From the NCBI RefSeq assembly GCF_029227915.1, contig NC_079876.1, positions 16,432,001 to 16,496,000 on the forward strand: a stretch of 64,000 nucleotides of DNA, given 5' to 3'. Position numbers and translations under genes: made by a program. Every line of letters begins with the position of its first letter. The stretch's first letter is position 1. Of the stretch, positions 23,895-34,237 are shown piece after piece. The stretch comes from Hydractinia symbiolongicarpus (taxonomy: Eukaryota; Cnidaria; Hydrozoa; Anthoathecata; Hydractiniidae). The notes under the pieces are model-generated. The model saw only the letters and a program-made list of their open reading frames with translations, was not told the origin of the DNA and did not search any database.

Positions 23895-24478
23895 TTCTGC
23901 GATCTTATTCCAGGTCGAGGGAGCATATTTAACCAACGCGATGGTACACAGCCTTATACAGTTATCATTCAATACAGATCAACTGGTGGATTGCGTGCTC
24001 ACCTGAGTAAGCACACTGGCAAAGTAAAACCGTTTAATTGGGAAATTAGTCCATATATATGTTTGGATACTCTTCTCAGAACAGACTTTTTGAAGGTATT
24101 TTTAAAGGTTTCAAAATAAATGGAAACAATGTAACATTTCACAATTGTGACGCCATTAAGAGAAGTTACTTTGCATTTCTTTATAACGCGCGTTTAAAAA
24201 CAATCCCTCTTATTACAAAAGTAATTTGATTTACGTGCGCCAAGGAGTTGCAGTTAATTGGAGGAAAAAACACAATACACGCTCCTTCGGGACGTAGCTT
24301 TCCACTGAAATATATTTTCCCCACTAAAATCAGTTACGGTGGCTGTGGATCGAACGCGTCCAGTGAAAGATGGATGAAAACGATATATCCGTCACTTCGT
24401 ACTGCAATTGGACTCAGATGTCGCTGGGACTCATTCAATTTTTGTCAACGAGCCTTATGTGTTTGTTATGATTCTTAA
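23895..24478 (+). pseudogene. unrecognised protein relic, copy 2 of a tandem pair
   Basis: This is the downstream partner of 22887-23429, starting about 1.0 kb later. The first part is open in the frame that starts near 23799. The central part has a stop before NGNNVTF and a frameshift near 24270. The last part is open from about 24284 to a stop at 24476-24478 and extends past the AIGLRC block with CRWDSFNFC and CVCYD. Conservation of protein blocks despite nucleotide divergence shows that the ancestor was coding. Function unknown. Confidence 0.5.
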
Positions 24479-25239
24479 ATGGAAAAACTAACGATTGATA
24501 ACAAGTTGTGTTTAAAATGTTCATTATATTGTGAATATAAACTGTGTTAATTGTTTTTTATTTGTGAGCTTTGGTTCTTGAGATTTTTAAGGACAAACTA
24601 GTCCTACCGGCGCCGCCATAACAGTGTCGAGTAGAACTTTCTGTTTGTTAAAATACTAACTTGTGTGACGTAAGTCCGCGGGGATGTAAACAAACGCATT
24701 CTGAATGAACAAAGCAAGGAAATGCCAAACTGTAAGATAAGATAAGTTAAGATGAGATACATTTATTGATTTATTTAACGTCAATTTTTATACAGGTGGT
24801 AAAAAAAAGATAAATACCAGCTCTTCAATGAAATCTATTTTTAACACTGATTTCAAAGGAGTGGTTGGTTAGCGTTTATATATTGCTAATTAAAATTGAC
24901 GATTCGTAAAAAATAAGAAAAAAAATCTTTTCAATATAAAAAATTTGATGCTATGCACAAAATCGACATTTGCAGAGAAGATTTGGAATGGCTCTAAATT
25001 TTTGCGGAGCGGAGCGAAGAGGAGCACCAGCGTCCCAAGCGCAGCGAAGCTATTTTCCTCGTTCCCATAAATATATTAGAGCGTAACGAATTTCCGCGTT
25101 TTCTCCTTGTAAATTAAATTTTCAAAGCGTCCGATTTTTGACCCACTTACCTAAATATTTTTATAGTCATTTCTTCCGTTAAAATTTGATTGGTCGAGAT
25201 CATGCCGTTTCCAGTTGAGATCAGGTCGGCATACAGTTT

Positions 25240-25420
25240 AAGTCACGGTCACTCTTACTAATATCACGTGACATTTCCTCAGACACATAGCACTTGAAAC
25301 GAAAATTGCGCTGATAGCTATATTGTTGGTCGCAATGGACAGAAGGGCATTTTCAAGAAAGCAAAGAAAGGGTATGTTAAGCTAGTATATCACTATTTTT
25401 TACATGTAATGAGCGCCTTT
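25240..25420 (+). repeat. direct duplication, copy 1, with possible first exon
   Basis: The block containing AATATCACGTGACATT through GCTAGTATATCACTATT is repeated at about 27045-27180. It includes ATG at 25335-25337 followed by twelve open codons rich in R and K and a good donor (GGTATGTTAAG, GT at 25372). That could be the first exon of an old gene; copy 2 has lost the ATG. Confidence 0.45.
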
Positions 25421-25479
25421 CTAGCCTCACTCACACCTAAAGCCGGCTGGTATAAGACTGCCGACTTATCTGCAATAAT

Positions 25480-25720
25480 AACAGAACTTAGATAGCATAT
25501 AGCTAGCTAGCTACTTGTTCTTTGCTCTTTTTTATGCTACCTAGCTCGCATAAAAAAGAACAAACAGTGCCATATAGCTAGCATAAAAAAGCTACAAAGC
25601 TAGCATAAAATTAACTACTTAGCTAGGATAAAGCTACCAATGTAGCTAACATAAAATTAGCAACTGTAGCTAGCACAAAATCAACTCCATATCTAGCCTA
25701 GCATAAAAAAATTCTTTTGG
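25480..25720. repeat. TAGCTAGCATAAAA-type repeats
   Basis: Irregular repeats of AGCTAGCATAAAA in a CTAG-rich block; a matching block lies at 27170-27400 after the duplicated segment, so both were copied together. Confidence 0.7.
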
Positions 25721-26482
25721 ACACATTTTTTAGCTACAGTAGCTAGTTAGCTATGTACTACACAGTGCCTGAGATAATTCTACTCTGTAGGAATATCCCA
25801 TCACATAGCTTGTTCTAGCTACTATCGTTCACAACCTTTGTTGTCTCTTTCAATTTTATACCAAAAAACAAGAACAAAAAAGTTTAGCAAAGTCAGCAAA
25901 AGAACAAATCTAGTTAGATAATTTGCAGACAGTGCGTTCTGTTCCTGCTCATGATCAATGTTTTTATAAAGGTATATTACGTGTAATCGTTTACGTTGCT
26001 CAGCCACAAAAGGCAATTTTAACATTGAGGTGGGTTGGAGAGCCATATTTTTTGTGTACGATTGTAGCTACATTGTACGCAAGTCAGGAAATAAACTTTT
26101 TAAACCCTGCCGTTGAGCATACACCAGTGCGGCTCAAGTTACAGAAACGGAAATTATTTCAATAAAGATGTATCAGGAAACTTTTTCAACATCTACATTC
26201 GTTATTACGTTTACGTCAGGCGTTTATTTAGATTCTGACAAGCGGTTCTTGTGTAATTATCAACACCTACTGAAAATCTTCATATATAAGTATATATATG
26301 ATTCATTCTTTGGGTTCAATGAACAAAAATTTCAGAAAACAGAAAAAATTTACTGTTCGGGAAATCTCATAATTTTTAAACCAAAAAATAATTTTCTGAT
26401 AAAGGATTATTTTTTCGTTTTTTTTAACTTGACGCAAACTGTACACTGATGTCGGACACCATTCTTGTTCCGTTTAATCCTT

Positions 26483-26605
26483 TTTAGTATTTTCTGATAC
26501 ATCAGGTTCTAAAGAAAACATGTCCCTGGTGCAAGTAATATTGCGTCCGGAACACACTCCGGTACTGCTAATGCGGAAACCCCAGGAAATGCTTCATCAA
26601 GGCGA
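26483..26605 (+). other. possible decayed exon
   Basis: After a TTTTTAG acceptor, a Ser/Gly/Thr-rich stretch can be read, but only by changing frame: SDTSGSKEN in one frame, then a block ending in RRR in the next. This composition is typical of protein linkers and atypical of local AT-rich noise. It may belong with the candidate first exon at 25335. I cannot assign a family. Confidence 0.25.
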
Positions 26606-27044
26606 AGATGAAACCGATTAATCGATTACCCTAGAGTATGTTGGAATTTTTTTTTATCATACAATTCATTATACGATTCAACCCAAAGGGGCATCTAAAA
26701 ATTTTTGCTTGCAAACCTAGAGGACTCAGTCCCACGCTCCACAACACTTTCTGTATTGATTTCTCATTAAATAAGGCTAATATAAAGAAAAAAGCAAGTA
26801 TGATGGAGAGTATGTCGGATTTTGATTTCCGCGCCTTTGTCCCTTTATGCATACAAAATTCTGCCGTTTTTGTGTCAGTTTCCAAGCGATTTAATATGGT
26901 CATTCTTTGGTACCTTTTTTAGTAAGCGAGACAAGATTTTTTTAACACGGCGATGGAGTTGTTTTTGTAAAGATGGTACCAAACGTAAATGGTGCCGTTG
27001 AGACCAAGTCAGACTACACTTTTTAGCCACGTGATACATAAATC

Positions 27045-27410
27045 ACTTTAAGTAATATCACGTTTTCTGGGAAACAAAGCGCTTCAAATAGAATTTTCGT
27101 TAATCTAAGCTATATTGCAACTGACGGAAGGGCTTGTTCAAGAAAATGAAGATATGTTTAGCTGGTATATCACTATTAGCTAACTAACATAAACTAGCTA
27201 ACATTAAACTACCGACTCAGCTGGGATAATAATAGAATTTAAATAGCTAGGTAGTTTTTAGCTGGCATAAAACGGAGCAAACATATAAACAAGTAGCTAG
27301 CATAAAACTAGTTAAAAAGCTAGCATAAAATTAAACTTAGCTGGGATAAAACTACCAATTTAGCTATCATAAAATTGGCTACTTTAACTAGCATAGAAAA
27401 ATTATTTTTA
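27045..27410 (+). repeat. direct duplication, copy 2, plus CTAG-rich repeats
   Basis: Second copy of 25240-25720, diverged, about 1.8 kb downstream. The start codon of the possible exon is replaced by CTGACGG. Confidence 0.55.
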
Positions 27411-28012
27411 ATAGATTTTCTATTAGGTAGCTACAATACCACACGAAAATTATGAGACAATCTGACGTTTTTGCAAATTTTCGACCCCCCTCCCCCCAAT
27501 TAAAGGTTGAGGGTAGTAGCTGCCTGTGCTGAGCAAGTGTACAGTAAGGCAACATTGATACAGGGGGAAGGGATGGAGAACCCTTATTTTGACTTATTTT
27601 TGCAGTTGTCTCAACATATTTTGTCGAGGATTGTCTGAATTTTCTGAAAGGGAAACCGAAATTACGGGAGATCTGTTTGGTTCTGTGTGAAGCTATTTGG
27701 TCATTTTTATACACAGTGTGAATGTGGTTTATGCTGAGTTGTCAACTTTTTAAAATCCATAATGGTAGCCTGAGCTATGTCAAAGTGGCCTTTTTTGCTC
27801 AGCTTGCCATTTAAAAGTCTCGTTGCGAGCTATTGGGCACTGTTTAAATATCAGGGATAAGTAAAGGACGAATAAGCTGTTTGGTGTTTCCTGTTCTGTT
27901 TTTATTGTGATTTATGCGTCTGTATGGTAAATAAATGTGCCACAGGAAAGTAAACATAACAAAAAGTACACCGGTGGCTGGGCTCGTTATATATCTTATA
28001 TTTATAATTTAG

Positions 28013-28650
28013 ATGAACCAAATTATTAAAAACAGAATACCTTTGCAGACGTCTCTGCAAATAAGAATGTTGTTTCAGGAGTCTTATATTACAGGAAGGA
28101 ACCTGTTAAAGCGCTTTCCGATGTATTCCAAGGCAAGCATATACCGACATGCAAGAAAAGTTATAGGGACTAGTGAAGAAGACAAACATTCGGAAAACAA
28201 AGGATGACCCCGCAAACTCACGAACAGAGATTAAAGGGGTTTCATTAGGTAATTCACCGTCAAGAGGCTGAGAATTGCAGCTGGAATAAGAAAGGATGTG
28301 CACGATGAAACTGTGCGACGTGTCTTGCACAGCACTGGCTATAAATATTACCACTCACAAAAAAAGGGACTGCTTTCTGAACAAGACCTGAAGTTGCGTT
28401 TGCCATTTTTCCAGATGATAAGGAGGTCGTTCATTTCCAGCCTGTGAACAACAGGGATTTCCTTTGACCTGGACAGTGCTAGATTCCAGCATAAGTATAA
28501 CCCAAGCGACGAGACTATTTCCACAAGGACCATGGCTTGGCGTCAAGGAGACGAGAGGTTGAACCCAACTTGCACGGCCAAATGCAATCATGGTAGTTCT
28601 GATTACAAAGTGGCACATTTTCTTGTGGCCATTAGTCGTAGGCAGGGTGT
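28013..28650 (+). pseudogene. Tc1/mariner-like transposase relic, 3' truncated
   Basis: The N-terminal part is open (64 codons from 28013, right after a TTATAATTTAG acceptor-like site). It reads as a helix-turn-helix DNA-binding domain, with FPMYSKASIYRHARK as the second helix-turn-helix. After a frameshift near 28200 the coding trace resumes as VKRLRIAAGI...DETVRRVLHSTGY...KKGLL. It then continues past a stop near 28443 as the first catalytic-Asp region FDLDSARFQHKYNP and a VAHFLVAIS block near 28630. The order fits Tc1-like transposases. The trace stops abruptly at about 28650, where the 3' end of a minus-strand LINE begins. The catalytic half after that point was not found beyond the LINE. 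Confidence 0.7.
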
Positions 28651-29990
28651 CATTTTTTTCTTGATTTATTTAACGTCGGAGAAATAACTATGTACAAATA
28701 GTTTCCTGATATATAAATAAATAAATAAATATTTTCAAATATACAAGAAACTAATCAAAACAGACAAAAATTTGTATATTAGCTACCATATCTTTGCTGA
28801 TGATAATGCATTGAAATTTGTCAGGGATAGCAATCATTTTATTTTCATGTAGCCATGCTAATGCCTGCTCAGACTCCCCTTCTAAAATTTTAATGAAGTT
28901 TGGAATTGAATTGGAAAAGCTTGACAATGTATTATCATCAGCATAGTTGTGTAGGTCACTTCTGGTTATAAGAAGAAAAATGCCGTCAAGAAAAATATTA
29001 AAAATTATCGGTCCTAAGATTGATCCTTGCGGCACACCTGAAAGAATCATTTGGAAAAGACTGTAGTGTCCGTTTATACCAGTAGATTGTTTTCTATTTC
29101 TTAGGTATGACAGGACAAATTTTAGGGCATTGATTTCAAATCCATATGCCTCAAGTTTAGCGATTAGTAAATCATGGGGCCCGCAATCGAAAGCTTTTGA
29201 TAGACCCATTAAGAGTGCACCAACCAGCTAATTTATATTAAGTTTTTTCTTCTTTTCTTTTAGTAAACGAATTAAGACAAGCTGTGTATTATAGTTTTTC
29301 CGATAGGCTGACAAAAATATTGAAAGTTTCGATTCTATGAAAGATATGATTTGATCCTTCATTATGTTTTCATAGAATTTTGAAAATACATTCAACACAC
29401 TGACATGTCTAAAATTAATTTCTAATGCTATGTTTGTCTTTGCCTCCTTTGTCAAGAGGTGCTACCGTTGCACGTTTGGTTCCATGGGGAAAAATAATCA
29501 ATTTTATGCTGCTGTTTATAGCACTTTTCAATGGGCCAATCAGATATTCACTAGCTAACTTCACAAGCTTTGGAGGTACCTGAAGAGGAATTTATGTTTA
29601 AATTAGTAAAAAGTTTTTTGATTGTGTTTTGTCCTCCTCAAAGTTGAAAAAAATTATATTTTCGTTGCAGGCTTTAATTTTGACAATACTCGGATGACTC
29701 TCTTATGTTTTAATTATGTCATTAATTAGTTTCTCTTTGTCTACGGAATTTCGATCAATTGATATCGGCTTGATTCCACTACTTTTTTCTACAATTGTTA
29801 TATAGTGATCATTAAAAAATTCAGCAAGCTCACTTTCATTGGTTATCTGAGCACCATCTTTGATAATCATAATGTTATCGTTGTTCAAACCATAAACATA
29901 TAGCTAAACAGTATCTCTTATCAACATCCTGAGATTTGGTTATCAGCCCTACAGAAGAAGTAGTTATCTCCATCTACAATCGTGGTCACA
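28650..29990 (-). mobile_element. degenerate LINE (jockey/CR1-type RT), minus strand
   Basis: Minus-strand fragments in order are: an ELAEFFNDHY block and VEKSSG at 29703-29888; an SVLNVFSKFYE...AYRKNY block at 29228-29455; and the core RT at 28751-29209 with SKAFDC, a SGVPQGSILGP block and the catalytic YADDN. Frameshifts and stops separate them, so it is dead. The 3' end at about 28650-28740 has a short AAAT-type repeat and an AATAAATC...AAGAAAAAAA end lying in the Tc1-like relic, consistent with insertion into it. The 5' part with the endonuclease is missing. Confidence 0.8.
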
Positions 29991-30080
29991 ATATGTTGGG
30001 ACAAGACAACGAATCTCCAAGTTCGCCACTGCAAGTATTTACATAGGCTCATTTTATATTAGATTCACACATCTTGAACT

Positions 30081-30215
30081 TGTTCAGAGTGTCAATGTTC
30101 AGAGTGTCAATGTTCAGAGTGTCAATGTTCAGAGTGTCAATGTTCAGAGTGTCAATGTTCAGAGTGTCAATGTTCAGAGTATCAATGTTCAGAGTATCAA
30201 TGTTCAGAGTATCAA
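30081..30215. repeat. 15-bp tandem repeat
   Basis: Nine consecutive units of TGTTCAGAGTGTCAA; the last three carry GTATCAA instead of GTGTCAA. A fifteen-base period keeps a frame open and creates a spurious repetitive ORF. Confidence 0.92.
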
Positions 30216-30683
30216 TGAGTGTCGATGTTCACAGTGGATTTAGGACTTTGGATCTTAGGTTATTTGGTAAACACGAAATTCTTAAAATGTGCTAATTGTT
30301 GCTGACGTCAGCAAGGCCATTAATCACGAATTTCGGGGCCTTCGTGGTCCCCCATGTGAAATAGTTAGGTGTGTGGGCGTGCTAAAGAATGTGACTAGCA
30401 AACTTTCAACGCTCTCTGCCTGGCCTACTTGTGTGCAAAAGTAACGACTTTGCAGCCTGCGGCCTGCTGAGCATTGACTGTTTGACTGCTTTGTCCATGT
30501 TTGCATAATGAGTAAAAAATTGCCATCTCAATATTTCTCAATATTTTTGTCCACGATTGTAGGTTCGTAAAATGTTAATTATCGTACTTAACTATAATTA
30601 TTAACTCGTTCCTGATTGGTTAATTTTTATGAAATTCGATTCTTTGCAATTATAAAAATACATGCTCAACATCATTTTACTTT

Positions 30684-30720
30684 CTCCAATGATGGGAAAA
30701 GGAGCTCCCGAAACGTCGCC
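30684..30720 (+). ncRNA. degenerate hammerhead-ribozyme-like motif
   Basis: A UGAUG core piece at 30690-30694 is followed by a hairpin with stem GGGA (30694-30697) and UCCC (30706-30709), then GAAACGUC at 30710-30717. In Penelope-like elements and retrozymes, type I hammerheads have CUGAUGA, stem II, then GAAACGUC-like ends with a minimal stem III. Here the CUGAUGA core is mutated, so it is at best a relic. Confidence 0.25.
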
Positions 30721-31560
30721 TACTAAACTATCATGTCCAAGAAATGATAAACTTTCCACTGTAATATGAATACTGAACAGACAAACCGAAATAATATCTT
30801 CAATAATACTGATAATGTTGTTTTTGTTGACAATATGAAGGAAATAGAATTTATATTAAGGCAAAATGGTGATTACTCCATGAAAACATGCACAGATATT
30901 TTCGTACATCGTTTTTTCGTGAGTTTTTAGCGCATAATCTTCGTAAACCTGAACAAAATATAGCCATATAAGACAAACGTTCTTACCTCCAGTCCAGATG
31001 ATAATCATTTTTAAAAAAAGTCAAATAAGGAGAGTACTATTTCCTTTTAGAAATGAGGTAGAAATGGTGTTTCAGATGATATCTTTAAATTAATAAAAAA
31101 TAAAAGATCCATAAAGTTCTTTTTCTAAACCTTGAAAGAGTATTTTTATCTCACAAATTTTGGCACTGCATGTTTTGCAACTCACATTTGCATAAAATAT
31201 CGGTATCCCTTTGATGTTTCCTTATTTCACGAAATAAACGTGAAATTGGTGTCAAGTCATGTTATTTCATGAATTAAGAAAAAGGTGAGTTTAAATTATA
31301 CAAATTAAACATGTTGTCCACTGTGGACTAAAAATTAGTTTGTGAAACACTTCAAATTTTGTCGCTGTCCACAGCCACACTTCAAAGTCGCAAATCTTAA
31401 CTTTCTTCCGAAAATTAAGTTCAGTGTGAACGCATAATCTTACTGCATAATTGATTAGATGAAAATAAACTTTATTTTAGTTATAAACATAATGTTTAAT
31501 AATGAACGCGGTGGTGGGAACTAGTATTAACAGTTGAGCTTGAAAAATACAGTAGCTTAA
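30720..31560. other. no gene seen
   Basis: AT-rich spacer before the TTAA MITE; no ORF or named repeat supported. Confidence 0.4.
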
Positions 31561-32555
31561 GGATACTGTAACCCCCTTCAGGTTCATTTTTGGCATATTT
31601 TCCTGATATTTTTAAAAAAAGAATCAAAAATATTTATTGTTAAGAGTGATAAAATGAGGAAAAATCTATTTTATCTTTTAGTGTTTTCAATAACGTTCTC
31701 AATGTTTAAAATTCCTCCATTATATTTAATCTGTATAATAATTAAAGAGAGTTATGCAGAACGAATAAAATATTGCATCTCTACATATAACATAGGAAAC
31801 ATTCACACTTTAATAATCTATACAATATATATTATTATTTATCATCCATACCTTCTTAATTTATTTCTTTCTTTTTTTCGTTTTTATCCTGTTATGTTAT
31901 GTTATGTTATTCTGTTGTCTGTTTAACAATAACTAGACCCATAGTTCTGCGAAAACACTTTACCTTTAATTTCAAATAAAATATTCATGAGTTGTTAGTT
32001 ATTCATAACGTTTAAGTGGGTGTAACCATGATTCTTGTAGGTAAAAGCAAAGGTATATTTTTGTTGATCACTTTCCTCCATCTTGTTGAAATTGTACAAA
32101 AACAAGTTTGTTGCGAAAATTATCTTTGGCTACAAAACTTTGCTTTTTTTAACGCAGAAAGTGAGGAAATATCGAGTTATTGATCTATTATGCTTAAAAA
32201 TAGATAAATCTATCATAAAACAGCTATTGTGACACAAAATATGCTATATTTTTGGAACCACGTGTTGTTTTGAGTAAAAAAAGTTTTTTAGAGCTAATTA
32301 AGAGCTTCGAAATGATATTTTTTTCAACGAACAAAAATTTTACTGAGGGGAGTGTTCGACAAAATGAACTGGAAGGGTGAATTTTTGTATATAGTTCTTT
32401 TTCTCATTTTTGGATTTTTTTATGGAAATATTTCATCATCATTCTAGAGATAATTTATTTGGCTTTCAGAATATATATATTTGCTAGGGTTAATATAGCG
32501 AGCAGAGGAGATATTTTAAATACACTGAGTATGTGTCTCAGGGGTTACCGTATCC
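31561..32555. mobile_element. TTAA-flanked MITE, family A copy 1
   Basis: TTAA at 31557-31560 and 32556-32559 flank a 995-bp element. Its ends read GGATACTGTAACCCCC and, reverse-complemented, GGATACGGTAACCCC. An inverted second copy lies at 43234-44311. A TTAA target site is the piggyBac superfamily rule. A short ORF at about 31654-31926 is loosely shared by both copies but is Leu/Ile/Tyr-rich, and I do not treat it as a gene. Confidence 0.75.
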
Positions 32556-32924
32556 TTAAGTAACATTAAACCATAGTCAAGGGTTTGTGTTGCTTATATA
32601 AAAAAAATGAAGTCAAGAAGAAGGATCATTGAAAAAAAGGCTTTGACGTGATAAGTTTAGAATAATATCCTACGATAACAAGTAAAAAAATACGTTTGTC
32701 CTTAACATTTCCTTATTCATAAAATAAAATAGAACTGACTTAATAACGATAAGTTAAATACAAATAAGAGAATTAAAACCTCGTAGTATTGTATGTGGGT
32801 CAATTTCTTCTGATAACTCAAGAACAAGTTATGCTTGACATTTGGTTGTGCCATATAAAACGTATCGCATATAGACTATCACAACACCAATTTGTTTCTA
32901 AGCGAGAGTTTATTGACGTCTTAA

Positions 32925-33686
32925 CCCTATTCGGTCGGGGGGGGGGGGGGGGGGGGGGGGGGGGCGGATTCCGCCCCCCCTGAGGTTTTTTTTTAATAAC
33001 TCCTGATTGCTCTCTTATATGGCTATGATACTTACTGAGTTTCAACATTTATCTATTAGACACCTGCATGCTAAATTTTTAGGTCCCATACCTTTCAGAG
33101 GCTCTGATATTGGCCATTGCACGAAACTACCCCTAAAATCTCTATGAAATCCCTATAATGGGGAAAATATAATAACTCCTGTTAGGATTATCGTTAGAAC
33201 TTGAAACTTGCAACACAACTTTTTTTCATCAAGAAGAATCATTTTGAATAATTTTGACACGTGACTAATCCGATTTCCAGATTTTGTCGGATTTTACCCG
33301 AAAATCGGAAAAAACGGATTTTCGGGCAATTTTTGGCAATTTTTTATTCGATCCATGTAAAAACCGGAAGATATTTTAAAAAATTTTTATTTAGCTTTCA
33401 GAAACTTTAAACAGAATGTAAAAATTCGCTCTAGAACAAAAGTAATTATATTTTAAGCAGATAGTGGCATTTTTAACAATTTTCAAGCTTCTGATGACTT
33501 CACAGAAAATGTGCTGACGCAAGCAAAAATTTATTACCGCCATTTTGTTCCTTTTATGACGTACAATAAGTGTGCCAAGTTTGATTCAATTTGAACAATC
33601 CTATAAAAAGTTATTGAGGGGGGGGGGGGGGCGGAATCCGCATCCCCCAGTCATAGTATGTTCGAAAAACCCCGGACCGAATAGGG
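32925..33686. mobile_element. TTAA-flanked MITE, family B, piggyBac-like ends
   Basis: TTAA at 32921-32924 and 33687-33690 flank a 762-bp element with terminal repeats CCCTATTCGGTC(C)GGGG. The inner half of the repeats (GCGGATTCCGCCCCCC) is also inverted at the other end. Ends starting CCC after TTAA match the piggyBac pattern closely. The element contains a G run of about 28 bases at 32937-32964 and a second G run near 33618. The interior at about 33018-33215 matches repeats at 10.8 and 52.9 kb. Confidence 0.78.
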
Positions 33687-33690
33687 TTAA

Positions 33691-34237
33691 AGAAGTATTT
33701 ACTACTGAATTAAATTTTTTTTACATCTCATTTTTCTTTATTCTCGTTAAATTGGATTCGTACTTTTATTGTAAAAGAAAATGCATTACCGTGCCATTGT
33801 GTTTCTATAATACTATTATTGTTTATATTATATAGCCTAACAAAATAACTGGGTAGTTAATTAACTTAGACACCAATAATAAAGTACCATGATCTATTAA
33901 AAGAGGCACAGTGTGTGTTCAATAGAGGGATATATAATACAAAGGTAAAACAAATGGAAGCTGCAGTTTAGCTAGTTTGCCAAACCGTTAAAACATTAAA
34001 ATGAAAATTGGTGACATTTAAAATCCTAATTGATATTCTGACCTGAAAACATGTGTAAATAAGTTATACTTACAGATGTGAGTCAAGCTACCTCAAGATA
34101 TGGCAAATTACAGCAAAAACGAAAAAAATAGCAAAAATGGGGGAAAAGTGTTATAAAAATTACACTCATCTTTTACCAGAAGTTCCGGCGTAGCTCCCTA
34201 GTTTGAGCAATTAGTACAGGTAAACTGTGTCAAACAT
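33691..34237. other. no gene seen
   Basis: AT-rich DNA without supported ORFs or repeats. Confidence 0.4.

Noticed and set aside
24768-24800. Short copy of the 28-kb LINE 3' end (TTGATTTATTTAACGTC)
   Set aside because: Only about 17 bases match, too short to separate from chance in AT-rich DNA.
25822-26046. Minus-strand ORF with a hydrophobic segment
   Set aside because: Overlaps an equally long plus-strand ORF, no splice context, no recognised motif.
30074-30295. ORF with MFRVS repeats
   Set aside because: Produced by the 15-bp tandem repeat; short unique tail only.
31654-31926. ORF in MITE family A, partly shared by both copies
   Set aside because: Ile/Leu/Tyr-rich composition typical of AT-rich noise; start and end differ between copies; no transposase motif.
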